The notes: a model not told the origin generated them from the letters alone. A DNA stretch of 64,000 nt from Xenorhabdus poinarii G6 (GCF_000968175.1 NZ_FO704551.1:2852001-2916000); one strand, 5' to 3'. Positions 32,561-41,362 are shown, counted from the stretch's first letter. Program-made: numbers and translations.

Positions 32561-32690
32561 TATCGGAGTAAGTTGAATCGTTGGTTCAGCGACATCGTGG
32601 GCTATTTAACAGGAAATTGATGCCTTTTCGGTTCTGCGGCAGTGGCTTTCCCCAATGGCGGTTTGAAATGGAGTTTAATGGCTTATTATT

Positions 32691-33536
32691 CTAACTATTG
32701 GCTATACTCAATTGATTGTAATCATCGGGATTCGGTCCAATCCGCTTCCCAATATCCAATTCTGCCATCGCTGTCAGATCTTCTTTTTCAAGCCTGAAAT
32801 CAAATACATCAAAATTTTCTTTAATACGGGACGGGGTGACTGATTTAGGAATAACAATCATTCCACTATCAAGATGCCAGCGGATCACAATTTGCGCTGG
32901 GGTTTTACCGTATTTCAGAGCCAGACGCTCAACTAAGCGAGAATTAAACACACCTTTCCCGCCTCGTGACAACGGGCTCCAGGATTCGGTTGTAATATGA
33001 TGGGTCGCATTCCATGAGTGAAGTTGCCGCTGTTGCAACAAGGGATGTAATTCAATTTGGTTGATAACGGGGGTAACGCCCGTTTCCCGTATCAGTTTTT
33101 GCAAATGCTCAATGTGAAAATTACATACCCCAATACTACGCGTCAGCCCCGCTTCTTTCAGCTTAATCAACTGCCTCCATGCTTCAACATAATGGTTTTG
33201 TTCAGGGACTGGCCATTGAATCAGATAGAGATCAACATAATCTAACTGTAGCTTGTCCAAACTTTCTTGTAATGCTGCACTGGCATCCAAATGACGATCA
33301 TTCCAAAGTTTGGTCGTGATGAAAATGTCTTCGCGTGGAATATCCGTTTCTTTCAAGGCTGTTCCCACCCCCTCTTCGTTATGAAAAACCGCAGCCGTAT
33401 CAATGGAGCGATAACCGACTTCTAACGCGGTATGGATCGACTTAACCACCTGCTCATTACTCGCTTTCCAAACACCAAGCCCTAATTGTGGCATGAGATT
33501 CTCATCAACGAGTTTAATAATTGTTTGCAGACTCAT
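32691..33536 (-). CDS. DkgA-like aldo/keto reductase lacking two catalytic residues
   Basis: The 281-residue protein is very similar to E. coli DkgA (2,5-diketo-gluconate/methylglyoxal reductase), including MPQLGLGVW, NQIELHPLLQQRQLH and the NADPH-binding IPKSVTPSRIKENFDVFDF. Of the aldo-keto reductase tetrad Asp46 (IDTAA) and Lys76 (TTKLWN) are kept, but the catalytic Tyr is Phe51 (DTAAVF) and the His is Gln107 (LYLIQWP). The frame is otherwise intact. It may bind cofactor without normal reduction, or have altered chemistry. In E. coli dkgA is likewise near metC-yghB; yqhC and yqhD are absent here. Confidence 0.85.
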   Translation of the reverse strand: MSLQTIIKLVDENLMPQLGLGVWKASNEQVVKSIHTALEVGYRSIDTAAVFHNEEGVGTALKETDIPREDIFITTKLWNDRHLDASAALQESLDKLQLDYVDLYLIQWPVPEQNHYVEAWRQLIKLKEAGLTRSIGVCNFHIEHLQKLIRETGVTPVINQIELHPLLQQRQLHSWNATHHITTESWSPLSRGGKGVFNSRLVERLALKYGKTPAQIVIRWHLDSGMIVIPKSVTPSRIKENFDVFDFRLEKEDLTAMAELDIGKRIGPNPDDYNQLSIANS

Positions 33537-33871
33537 TCTAACCTCCTTTCAGGTTTGGAATTTCAAACGATAGACGTGCCACCAAGTTGAAGCACGATGT
33601 CGCTTTCGGCTATACCCGCGAATCTATTGTGATGTTTCGTATTGGTTGATGGTATGGGTTTATCATGTCGTCCATCCCATTCAGGAACGTTATTTAGCCT
33701 GTTAAATTTGAACGGAAATCGTTGGTAATAACAATGCCTGTTGGAATGGACGCGACTTGTTTGAATTTCGTACTGATAATCCAGTAAGTTGATCGTTTAG
33801 TAAATAAAAAAATCGTGGTTTTACGATCACGTCAAAATGATAAGCCTGTTTTTAACGCGGTAAACAGATTA
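33537..33871. other. 335-base gap between dkgA-like gene and yghB
   Basis: No gene is supported. It holds the yghB-side terminator near its left-hand yghB end (33804-33827) and presumably the promoter of the reductase gene. Nothing else stands out. Confidence 0.5.
33804..33827 (-). terminator. Probable terminator of the metC-yghB operon
   Basis: On the minus strand a short hairpin (ATCGT, loop AAAACC, ACGAT; 33827 to 33812) is followed by seven T residues. It lies about 45 bases after the yghB stop. Confidence 0.5.
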
Positions 33872-34540
33872 CTAATGCTTTTTTGCTGTCTTTTTCTTAT
33901 AACGCCAATACATCAGCAGAGAAGCAGACAACCCACTAATCAACAGAATAACGGGCAAGATCATTAAAATGCTCATCACCAGATCTTCATGTGCTTTAAC
34001 AAAAGGGATTTGATTCAATATATAGCCAAATCCCACGATCATCATGACCCATAAGAAGCCACTTAACCAGTTAAAAAATTGGAATCGTTTATTATTTAGA
34101 CCAGAAATACCGGCAAATGTTGGCAGGAGAGTACGAACAAAAGCCAGAAAGCGCCCGATAAGCAGGGCAGACAAGCCATGTTTGGCAAATAAAATATTTG
34201 TGCGTTGACGGTAACTCAGGGGAAGCTGAGCCATCCAGTTTTTAACAATGTGGGTATGGCCAAGCCACCTCCCTTGCAAATAACCCAACCAACACCCCAG
34301 GCTTGCTGCGATGGTCAGTAGCGCGATGGTAGGAACAAAACTCATCACCCCTTTGGCAATTAAGGCACCGGAAAGCATCAGCAGTGTATCACCGGGTAAA
34401 AAGGCGGCGGGCAGCAGTCCATTTTCCAACACGAGCGTGATAAAAAGGACGCCATAAATAACCCAGATGATATCCGGATTGGCAAGTTGGTTAAAATCAT
34501 GATGCCAGAGCGCATTCACGATCTCGCTTAACGTTTCCAT
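33872..34540 (-). CDS. yghB: DedA-family inner-membrane protein YghB
   Basis: DedA proteins act in membrane lipid homeostasis; YghB and YqjA are redundant in E. coli for cell division, proton-motive-force-dependent drug resistance and Tat export. The 222-residue protein has the DedA signature: [16 protein letters not shown], then [19 protein letters not shown] with its essential Arg residues, and several membrane helices. The [10 protein letters not shown] segment and the metC neighbour point to YghB rather than YqjA. AGGA lies seven bases before the ATG, inside the small gene upstream. Confidence 0.9.
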   Translation of the reverse strand: METLSEIVNALWHHDFNQLANPDIIWVIYGVLFITLVLENGLLPAAFLPGDTLLMLSGALIAKGVMSFVPTIALLTIAASLGCWLGYLQGRWLGHTHIVKNWMAQLPLSYRQRTNILFAKHGLSALLIGRFLAFVRTLLPTFAGISGLNNKRFQFFNWLSGFLWVMMIVGFGYILNQIPFVKAHEDLVMSILMILPVILLISGLSASLLMYWRYKKKTAKKH

Positions 34541-34543
34541 TGT

Positions 34544-34753
34544 TTATCCTGTGATTTTTGAGCGAGTAAAAATAAGTAACAAAAGCGCCATACCCAATGG
34601 GCCTACAAGATGCTGCGCGACAGAAAGAGAGCGCTCTCCAGAAGCATAGATAACACGGTGATCGAGCGCAGCCAACAAAGCGGTAACTTGAAAGACGATG
34701 GATATATCCCAGTGTACCGCAAAATGGTGGGGGAAGGGGTTGATTTGATTCAT
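34544..34753 (-). CDS. Possible small protein between metC and yghB
   Basis: An ATG two bases after the metC TGA opens a 69-residue frame that stops three bases before the yghB ATG, so it exactly fills the spacer of this operon. Codon use looks like its neighbours, with few rare codons. The product has a moderately hydrophobic middle and a hydrophobic stretch near the C-terminus (VGPLGMALLLLIF) followed by basic residues, as in a small membrane protein. I recognise no family. A start so close to the stop implies translational coupling because no separate ribosome binding site is well placed. It may also be chance. Confidence 0.4.
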   Translation of the reverse strand: MNQINPFPHHFAVHWDISIVFQVTALLAALDHRVIYASGERSLSVAQHLVGPLGMALLLLIFTRSKITG

Positions 34754-34755
34754 CC

Positions 34756-35985
34756 TCAATCAGGATGATAACATGACGGTACGCTTGACGTTACCTCATG
34801 AGTCAGACGAGCAAAACCCGCAGCCAAATCATCCATCAAATCCTGTGGGTTTTCCAGGCCAATATGGAGACGGAATAAGGTACCGGTTTTTGGTGGTGGG
34901 TTATATCGGCGCAGTTTTTGCAGCGTTTCTGGTTGAATGCCTAAAATCAGTGATTCAAATCCCCCCCACGAAAAGGCCATCCTAAAATGGCTCAGGTTAT
35001 CAAGATAATCAGCAAGCTGTTGGGGCGTAAGCTGGATATTCAAGGTAAAAGAAAATAATCCGCAAGATCCCGTGAAATCACGCTGAAAATACCGATGTCC
35101 CGGGCAAGAAGGCAGAGCAGGATGGTAGACCTCCGCGACTTCCGGTCGCTGTGCGAGCCAATGAGCAATTTTAATACTGTTTTCTTCGTGTTGTTTTAAG
35201 CGAACGGCTAACGTGCGCAGCCCGCGGTTGGCCATGTACACGGTATCGGGATCGGCAATTTGGCCTAACAAGTAAGATCTTTCTCTGAGCTGATCCCAAC
35301 ATCGAGCATTAGCGACGGCGGTGCCTAACATGCCGTCTGAATGACCAATAATGTATTTAGTGGCCGATTGAATGGAAATATCGATGTCGAATTCCAGTGC
35401 CTTAAACAACACGCCAACCGCCCAGGTATTATCAATCATGATCACAATCTCAGGATTGATTTGCCGAACCGCGCGTACAATAGCAGGGATATCCTGTACT
35501 TCCATTGTCAGTGAGCCGGGCGATTCAAGGAAGAGCACTTTGGTATTGGGTTGGATCAATAAGGTGATATTCTCCCCGATCATAGGATCAAAATAATCGA
35601 TGGCGATCCCCATTTTTTTTAGAAAGTGATCACAAAATTCCTGTGTGGGTTCATAAACCGTCCCTGTCATTAAAACATGATCCCCGGTTTCCACGAATGA
35701 CAGGATCGAATGAGTAATAGCGGCGGCACCGGAAGGATATAGGGCACAGCCCGCTCCGCCTTCCAGTTCCGCCATTGCCGCCTGAAAAGCAAAATGGGTC
35801 AGTGTGCCACGACGTCCATAAAATAATTCACCTTTAGTCCGGTTCTTCAACGCTTGCTTGAGATCTTCAACGGTATCGAAAATGACCGATGAAGTACGTT
35901 GAATCAGGGGATTAACGGCACATTGCGTAAATTTTTTTTGTCTCCCTGCACTGACCAATAAAGTTTCTAGTTTTTTTTCTGTCAT
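34756..35985 (-). CDS. metC: Cystathionine beta-lyase
   Basis: MetC splits cystathionine to homocysteine, pyruvate and ammonia in methionine synthesis. The start at 35985 gives 409 residues and has GGGGA eight bases upstream; a GTG at 36000 would add five. Motifs of the gamma-family PLP enzymes: [31 protein letters not shown] and [11 protein letters not shown] with the PLP-binding lysine. The C-terminal tail is about fourteen residues longer than in E. coli. It is divergent from exbB, the E. coli arrangement. No MetJ box was recognised upstream. Confidence 0.95.
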   Translation of the reverse strand: MTEKKLETLLVSAGRQKKFTQCAVNPLIQRTSSVIFDTVEDLKQALKNRTKGELFYGRRGTLTHFAFQAAMAELEGGAGCALYPSGAAAITHSILSFVETGDHVLMTGTVYEPTQEFCDHFLKKMGIAIDYFDPMIGENITLLIQPNTKVLFLESPGSLTMEVQDIPAIVRAVRQINPEIVIMIDNTWAVGVLFKALEFDIDISIQSATKYIIGHSDGMLGTAVANARCWDQLRERSYLLGQIADPDTVYMANRGLRTLAVRLKQHEENSIKIAHWLAQRPEVAEVYHPALPSCPGHRYFQRDFTGSCGLFSFTLNIQLTPQQLADYLDNLSHFRMAFSWGGFESLILGIQPETLQKLRRYNPPPKTGTLFRLHIGLENPQDLMDDLAAGFARLTHEVTSSVPSCYHPD

Positions 35986-36181
35986 GGCATCGTTCCCCAC
36001 ATAAATGTCCGGCTGATAATCTCAAGCACATTGCTCAAATATTAGTTAGCAAATTAAAAGATTTGAGGCCATTTTGCCAAAGGGATTCGCACAACTTGAC
36101 GAAAATTCAAGGTGAGCTGTTGAGGATAAATCAAATTAACTTAACGAAAAAATTTCATGAATCTGTACTTTTTTATTAAAT

Positions 36182-36200
36182 AATAATGATAATTACTATC
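36182..36200. promoter_or_regulatory. Fur box upstream of exbB
   Basis: AATAATGATAATTACTATC matches the 19-base Fur consensus at 16 positions. It lies about 250 bases before exbB in the divergent metC-exbB spacer, where Fur-iron would repress the TonB energising genes, as known for exbBD in enterics. Confidence 0.7.
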
Positions 36201-36284
36201 AAATCGCACAATGTCTGATATCATTTGCGGCGAACTTTTTCCCCTTTCGTGGTAAGAAGTCAGGTTCCGGGTTCAAACATGGCC

Positions 36285-36340
36285 TGTATCTCCTTGAATG
36301 GCAGTAACGAAGCAACAATCTGCAAGAAAGTGGAGATACA
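36285..36340 (+). promoter_or_regulatory. Leader helix that can mask the upstream-ORF ribosome binding site
   Basis: TGTATCTCC (36285-36293) is perfectly complementary to GGAGATACA (36332-36340); a smaller GCAG/CTGC pair lies inside the 38-base loop. The right arm contains the GGAG that serves the small upstream ORF starting at 36343. The helix could therefore switch translation of the leader ORF and, by coupling, exbB. Confidence 0.5.
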
Positions 36341-36342
36341 CG

Positions 36343-36450
36343 GTGAAGAAGAGAGACATGCTCCGGAGAAATATTAGGATTAGCAAGATGCGTAAACGTG
36401 ATTCATTGCTAAGTAACAGAATCGATAAGAAAGAGAGTAAGGCTAACTGA
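36343..36450 (+). CDS. Possible 35-residue basic leader peptide of exbB
   Basis: A GTG with GGAG seven bases upstream opens a 35-codon frame whose TGA shares its A with the exbB ATG (TGATG). Fourteen of 35 residues are Lys or Arg. Two halves resemble each other at an offset of 15 residues (KRDxL..N....K twice) although codons differ. Several Arg codons are AGA or AGG, rare in neighbouring genes. It could be a translated regulatory leader or chance in purine-rich DNA. I recognise no family; it is not HemP. Confidence 0.4.
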   Translation: MKKRDMLRRNIRISKMRKRDSLLSNRIDKKESKAN

Positions 36451-37409
36451 TGCGTAATTTGACAGCTTCTATTCTATTGGCACTCGGATTAACAAGTTCA
36501 GCGTGGGCAGAAACAACGCCAACCGCGCCAGAAAATCAGGCTGCTGTTCAGGTAGCCGCTCCGGCAACATCTGTCGCAACTGACACGCCATCAACCACAG
36601 AAACGCAAGCAATCGCGGCGGATACAACAGAAAACGTCGCGGTGACAGAAACGCTGTCCACTGACGTTGTGACACCCATTCAAGCATCTTCTGAAAACCC
36701 GTCCAGTGGCTTTGCAACGGATCTGTCTGTTTGGGGTATGTACCAAAATGCAGATATCGTCGTAAAAATTGTCATGGTGGGATTGGTGATCGCCTCTGTC
36801 ATCACATGGGCACTGTTCTTCTCGAAAGGCGTTGAACTTTTCACCGCGCGTCGTCGCTTACGTAAAGAGCAATTGGCGTTAGCTGATGTTGCCAATCTGG
36901 ATACGGCAATCACCCTTGCCGCAGACTTCAGCAATCGCAGTATCAGCCGTTGGTTGCTGAATGAAGCACAATCCGAACGTGCCTTGTCTGCTGACAGTCT
37001 TGATAAAGCAGGTATCAAAAAGCGAACCGCCTTCCGTATGGAGCGCACCGTCGCAGCAATCAGCCGCCATATGGGGCGTGGTAACGGTTATCTGGCGACC
37101 ATTGGCGCAATTTCGCCGTTTGTGGGTCTGTTTGGTACAGTTTGGGGGATCATGAATAGCTTTATCGGCATCGCTCACTCACAAACCACCAACTTAGCTA
37201 TTGTTGCTCCGGGGATTGCGGAAGCGCTGCTGGCGACCGCCCTGGGGCTGGTGGCTGCGATCCCGGCGGTTGTGATTTATAACGTCTTCGCCCGTGTTAT
37301 TGCATCATACCGTGGTCAGATAGGCGATATGGCAGCTCAGGCAATCCTATTACTGGGACGTGATCTTGATCTGGCTGAAAGCAAAGCAGAAAAAGCAGAA
37401 GCAAGGTAA
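36450..37409 (+). CDS. exbB: TonB-system energy transducer ExbB, long form
   Basis: ExbB, with ExbD and TonB, turns proton-motive force into motion that opens outer-membrane iron and vitamin B12 receptors. The 319-residue protein is about 75 longer than E. coli ExbB. It begins with a signal-peptide-like segment (MRNLTASILLALGLTSSAWA) and an Ala/Thr/Pro/Val-rich linker to about residue 88. The conserved part then starts at DLSVWGMYQNADIVVK, with three membrane helices and the core RGNGYLATIGAISPFVGLFGTVWGIMNSF. AAGG lies seven bases before the ATG. exbD follows after six bases. Confidence 0.95.
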   Translation: MRNLTASILLALGLTSSAWAETTPTAPENQAAVQVAAPATSVATDTPSTTETQAIAADTTENVAVTETLSTDVVTPIQASSENPSSGFATDLSVWGMYQNADIVVKIVMVGLVIASVITWALFFSKGVELFTARRRLRKEQLALADVANLDTAITLAADFSNRSISRWLLNEAQSERALSADSLDKAGIKKRTAFRMERTVAAISRHMGRGNGYLATIGAISPFVGLFGTVWGIMNSFIGIAHSQTTNLAIVAPGIAEALLATALGLVAAIPAVVIYNVFARVIASYRGQIGDMAAQAILLLGRDLDLAESKAEKAEAR

Positions 37410-37415
37410 TCAATT

Positions 37416-37841
37416 ATGGCAATACGTCTTAATGAAGATTTGGACGATAGCGGTGAATTGCATGAAATTAACGTCACGCCATTTATTGACGTGATGTTAG
37501 TGTTGCTGATTATTTTCATGGTCGCAGCGCCATTGGCCACAGTTGACATTAAAGTTGACTTGCCGGCATCGTCAGCTAAACCGCAACCAAGACCAGAAAA
37601 ACCCGTCTTTTTGACGGTGAAAGCAGATAAACAGTTATACGTGGGAGAGCAGCCTGTTGATCGTGATAATCTGTCTCTGGTATTGGATCAGACCACACAA
37701 TCCAACAAAGAAACGACAATTTTCTTCCAGGCAGATAAAACCGTGGATTATGCAACCCTGATGAGCGTCATGGATGCGTTACGCAAAGCGGGTTACCTCA
37801 AAGTGGGGTTAGTGGGAATGGAAATGGTTTCCGCTCAATAA
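37416..37841 (+). CDS. exbD: TonB-system energy transducer ExbD
   Basis: ExbD is the single-span partner of ExbB. The 141 residues match E. coli. One N-terminal membrane helix (about 23-43) begins with the essential membrane Asp in INVTPFIDVMLVLLIIF; the rest is a periplasmic domain (DLPASSAKPQPRPEKPV onward). It shares the exbB transcript and ends at a strong terminator. The neighbouring Fur box fits iron control. Confidence 0.97.
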   Translation: MAIRLNEDLDDSGELHEINVTPFIDVMLVLLIIFMVAAPLATVDIKVDLPASSAKPQPRPEKPVFLTVKADKQLYVGEQPVDRDNLSLVLDQTTQSNKETTIFFQADKTVDYATLMSVMDALRKAGYLKVGLVGMEMVSAQ

Positions 37842-37867
37842 GCTTTCTTGCTTAGCTGGAAATAGAC

Positions 37868-37898
37868 AACTGCCCGAATAATAAAATCGGGCAGTTTT
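37868..37898 (+). terminator. Terminator of exbB-exbD
   Basis: Arms AACTGCCCGA (37868-37877) and TCGGGCAGTT (37887-37896) with a nine-base loop are followed by TT, 27 bases after the exbD stop. The AT-rich flank on the other side also allows termination of the convergent TetR gene. Confidence 0.85.
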
Positions 37899-37990
37899 AA
37901 TATCACAAATAATTCATTAAATTTATTATCCATATCCATCTTTATTATAGTCAAACAGCAACAACCGCTAACGGTTAAGTCACGCTGCCA

Positions 37991-38635
37991 TCATGACGAT
38001 TTTTCTATCATTCCATTCTTAAGCAAAGAAATCATGGCGCTAATGCGGGGCGTAATGTCGGTCTCGGGTAATGGCGGCGCGAATCCCAACACCATTTGTC
38101 TGAGTGGCTCGGCAATGACCATTGAAATAATGAGTTCACTGGTAATATGAAAATCCATTTTTTTCAATAACCCCTGTTGATACTGACGTTTAAGCCAATC
38201 TGTTAAAATACGTTTGCTGCTTTCAACACGACTTTGTTGATATTTTGCCAAGAATTTTTCGCAATAAGGAAAATCCGATTGTAATAATTTAAATAACCCG
38301 ACAGCTTCCATTGATAATGATTTATTGGCCAATTCAGTTAAATATTTTTTCAATAATTTTATCAGGGTTTGGGCACTATTCGCGTCTGCCTCAAAGACCG
38401 GAATAATATTATCTTCCCAACGCATCACAATTTGTTCAAGTAGGTCTTCTCGATTTTTAACAAAACGGTAGAGCGTTTTTTTGGCAATTCCCGCTTTTTT
38501 GGCAACCACATCCAGGGTTGTTTTGCTATAGCCTTGATGAATAAGGAGTAAAAAGGTGACTTCGTGAATCCTTCGGCGTATTTCCTGCTCTGGAATTGCG
38601 GGGCGACCTCGTGGGCGTGAATTATTTTCTGCCAT
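37991..38635 (-). CDS. TetR/AcrR-family transcriptional regulator
   Basis: The 214-residue protein has an N-terminal basic arm (RPRGRP) and a typical TetR helix-turn-helix (about residues 36-66: TLDVVAKKAGIAKKTLYRFVKNREDLL). A helical ligand-binding domain fills the rest. The ligand and targets are unknown. It is divergent from the porin gene with 566 bases between them, so the porin or itself are candidate targets. No effector gene such as an efflux pump is adjacent on its own strand. Confidence 0.85.
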   Translation of the reverse strand: MAENNSRPRGRPAIPEQEIRRRIHEVTFLLLIHQGYSKTTLDVVAKKAGIAKKTLYRFVKNREDLLEQIVMRWEDNIIPVFEADANSAQTLIKLLKKYLTELANKSLSMEAVGLFKLLQSDFPYCEKFLAKYQQSRVESSKRILTDWLKRQYQQGLLKKMDFHITSELIISMVIAEPLRQMVLGFAPPLPETDITPRISAMISLLKNGMIEKSS

Positions 38636-39201
38636 TTTAGCACCTTAATAAGGAGTTAATATTTGTACCGCATTGGCGTGATCTCATTAATAAACAAAAC
38701 TGATTAATTTAAGTTTCATGAGAAGAAATCAATCGCCTTACATCGAATACCGAACTCACCGGTGCTTGTCAACAATATTAAATAAACAACTATCACGTAA
38801 TCTATTATAAACCGTGGAAAAAAGACAAATTCGAGTCGCCAAAACGCCTATGATAATGGAAGACTCCATTTTTTTATCACTTCATCCATGATGAATAACT
38901 TCCTGTTTTAAATAAATAATTATCATAATTAATGCTATTGAATTATCGGTTCGAGATCTATGATGTGATTTTCATCACAAGATAGCATTTTTTGCTCATT
39001 TTTTGTTAGCAAAAAGCATCGTTAACTCCTAAGATTATTACCGTTTGTTTACAAATTTAACATTTAATAAACAAATAAGCTCATAAAACATTCCGCTTAC
39101 CTGATTGTTTATTCCCCAAAGATATCCCCAAAAAAAGTGTTCTTGGAAGATAGATTTTTTGGCGGTGGCGAATAATAACAATGCTAACGAGGAGCACGAT
39201 A
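38636..39201. other. 566-base divergent spacer between the TetR gene and the porin
   Basis: AT-rich regulatory region with no supported protein gene. It holds an OmpR-like site in an inverted repeat (39044-39075) and a weak hairpin followed by a T-run on the plus strand (38854-38874) that has no gene before it. Both divergent promoters must lie here. Confidence 0.5.
39044..39075. promoter_or_regulatory. OmpR-box-like site within an inverted repeat upstream of the porin
   Basis: TTTACAAATTTAACAT (39048-39063) resembles the OmpR-binding sites of ompF and ompC (TTTACnTTTTGnAACAT). It overlaps perfect eight-base arms TTTGTTTA (39044-39051) and TAAACAAA (39068-39075). It lies about 130 bases before the porin start, the usual distance for osmoregulated porins. 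Confidence 0.45.
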
Positions 39202-40350
39202 ATGATAAAACGCAACACAATCGCCGTAGCGATTCCGGTACTTCTTCTGGCAGGGACAACAAATGCGGCTGAAATCTATCATAAAGATGGCAATAAAATC
39301 GATTTATATGGAAAAGCTGATGTTCAGAGAACCTTCTCTCAAGCAAATAGCGAAGCTGGCGATGGATCAATCGGCCGTATCGGTATCATAGGGTCAACCC
39401 AAATTACCGATCACCTGATTGGCTTCGGACGTTGGGAATTCAACATGGGTGCCAATGGCACAGAAGTGGAAAGCGGAAAGAATACCAAAGTACGTTACGC
39501 TTTTGCTGGTTTGAAATTTGGTCAATATGGTTCTTTGGATTACGGTCGTAATATGGGCGTCGTTTATGATGCCAACTCATGGACGGATACACTACCCGTC
39601 TTCGGGGGTGATTCCATGGCGGCAACCGATAATTTCTTAATGGGCCGTTCGACCGGGCTGTTAACATACCGTAATAGTGATTTTTTTGGTTTGGTGAATG
39701 GCTTGAATTTTGCCTTGCAATATCAAGCTAAAAATGACGGTAGTACCCAAAATAGTCGTGATGATATTGCGCGACAAAACGGTGATGGTTTTGGGTTTTC
39801 TGGCTCCTATGATTTGAGTCCTGATTTCAGTGTTAGCGCAGCATACGGCAATTCCAACCGCACTGCGGCACAGAAATTGGGGACGCATGCAGCCCAAGTT
39901 CTGGCTAAAGGAAATAAAGCGGAAGCCTGGATCGTCTCTGCCAAGTATGACGCCAACAAGGTGTATCTGGCGGCCATGTATGGTGAATCTCACAACTTAA
40001 CGCGATTTGGCAGTTCAGTGGATAGCCTCACGATGTTTGCTAATAAAACGCAAAACATTGAGCTGACGGCTCAGTATCAGTTTGATTCTGGTTTGCGCCC
40101 ATCGGTGGGTTTTGTTTATTCCAAAGGTAAAGATTTAGGCAATGACTTGGCTGATAAGCGCATATTGACAGACAAGGGATCTGAAGACCTGGTGAAATAT
40201 GTTTCTGTCGGCGCGTCCTACAGCTTCAATAAGAATATGCGTACTTACGCTGAATATCAGTTTAATTTATTAAAAGAGAATGATTTCGCTAAAAATACCC
40301 AAATCAACACTGACGATGTGTTTGGTATAGGATTAGCTTACCAATTCTAA
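39202..40350 (+). CDS. General trimeric porin, OmpF/OmpC type
   Basis: The 382-residue precursor forms a 16-strand outer-membrane channel for small solutes. AGGAG lies seven bases before the ATG at 39202; a longer frame adds seven residues before the signal peptide and is not preferred. Cleavage is expected after residue 22 (TTNA-AEIYHKDGNK). Landmarks are DGNKIDLYGK, YGRNMGVVYDA before loop 3, NGDGFG and the terminal GIGLAYQF with final Phe. Loop 3 reads LPVFGGD instead of PEFGGD, so the constriction Glu is Val133. It is closest in kind to OpnP/OmpF porins; the exact name is uncertain. Confidence 0.93.
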   Translation: MIKRNTIAVAIPVLLLAGTTNAAEIYHKDGNKIDLYGKADVQRTFSQANSEAGDGSIGRIGIIGSTQITDHLIGFGRWEFNMGANGTEVESGKNTKVRYAFAGLKFGQYGSLDYGRNMGVVYDANSWTDTLPVFGGDSMAATDNFLMGRSTGLLTYRNSDFFGLVNGLNFALQYQAKNDGSTQNSRDDIARQNGDGFGFSGSYDLSPDFSVSAAYGNSNRTAAQKLGTHAAQVLAKGNKAEAWIVSAKYDANKVYLAAMYGESHNLTRFGSSVDSLTMFANKTQNIELTAQYQFDSGLRPSVGFVYSKGKDLGNDLADKRILTDKGSEDLVKYVSVGASYSFNKNMRTYAEYQFNLLKENDFAKNTQINTDDVFGIGLAYQF

Positions 40351-40368
40351 TGGAAGCCAGCATTCTGA

Positions 40369-40403
40369 ATCAGCACCACTGCAAAAATAGCAGGGGTGCT
40401 GAT
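40369..40403. terminator. Hairpin between the porin and rdgC
   Basis: ATCAGCACC (40369-40377) and GGTGCTGAT (40395-40403) pair perfectly, with more pairing inside. It lies 18 bases after the porin stop between convergent genes. No T-run follows, so it is a likely 3' stabiliser or a two-way terminator of weak type. Confidence 0.5.
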
Positions 40404-40450
40404 CCATCGACTTCTGACTGAATAAACCTTTACAGACTGTTCGTCAGTGA

Positions 40451-41362
40451 TTATCTTTCTGCTTCACCACCCAATGCATCAATCGTGTTTTTGATCAACG
40501 CACTTAATTCTCCCGTCATTAAGGTAAAATCCGCGTCGAATCGTTGAGCAACATCTTCACGATCAATATCATCGTTTTGTTCACGTAAAGTTTCACTGAA
40601 TTTGATCCGCTTGAAAGCACTATCATCTGACAGCATAAACTGAATGCGTTCTTCCCAATCCAGCGCTAACTTAGTGACATATTTCCCTGATTCAATGTGC
40701 GCAGCAATTTCCTCGGATACCAAATCCTGCTTCTTACAGCGGATCACCCCACCCTCTTCCAGCATCGCTTTCAGCTCAGCTTCATCCATCAAAGCATAGC
40801 CTGTCGGAAGGTGGCCTGAACGTACCCATTTGGTTAAAGTTAATTCGATAGGATCAGTAAAGGTAAGAGGAACAACGGGCAATGAGCCTAATGTTTTTCT
40901 CAACAGTGCCAGATTATCTTCCGCCCGTTTTGCGCTGGCCGCATCAACGATGACCAAATGGTTGACGGTATCAATCCAAATATAGGTCTGGCTGAAACGG
41001 CTGAAAGCTCTCGGCAGCAACGTGTGAATCACTTCATCTTTCAGCGAATCTTTTTCGGCTTTTTTCAGTTTTCGGTGTTGCTCACCTTCCAGACGAGCTA
41101 TTTTGGCCTGTAATTCCTGCTTAATAACAGGAGAAGGCAGTATTTTTTCTTCCTTACGCGCACAAATAAGAATTTGATTGCCGGAAGCATGAGTCAATGT
41201 TTCACCGTGAGAACCCATTGGAGAAACCCAACCCGTTTTCATCATATCCTGGCTGCCACATGGGGTGAATGCCAATGGGCTTAATTGTTTTTCCAGTTCA
41301 TCCACCGAAAGGGAGATCGCTCGGTTTAAACGGTAAATCATTAAATTTTTGAACCATAACAT
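40451..41362 (-). CDS. rdgC: Recombination-associated protein RdgC
   Basis: RdgC forms a ring-shaped dimer around double-stranded DNA and restrains RecA; in Neisseria it aids pilin variation. The 303 residues equal E. coli RdgC, starting [14 protein letters not shown] with GGGG seven bases before the ATG. The C-terminal half keeps the family residues [10 protein letters not shown] and DFTLMTGEL. It is divergent from mak, the same pairing as in E. coli. Confidence 0.96.
   Translation of the reverse strand: MLWFKNLMIYRLNRAISLSVDELEKQLSPLAFTPCGSQDMMKTGWVSPMGSHGETLTHASGNQILICARKEEKILPSPVIKQELQAKIARLEGEQHRKLKKAEKDSLKDEVIHTLLPRAFSRFSQTYIWIDTVNHLVIVDAASAKRAEDNLALLRKTLGSLPVVPLTFTDPIELTLTKWVRSGHLPTGYALMDEAELKAMLEEGGVIRCKKQDLVSEEIAAHIESGKYVTKLALDWEERIQFMLSDDSAFKRIKFSETLREQNDDIDREDVAQRFDADFTLMTGELSALIKNTIDALGGEAER

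Noticed and set aside
36255..36285. tRNA-like GTTCAAA T-loop resemblance
   Set aside because: No acceptor, anticodon or D arms could be folded around it.
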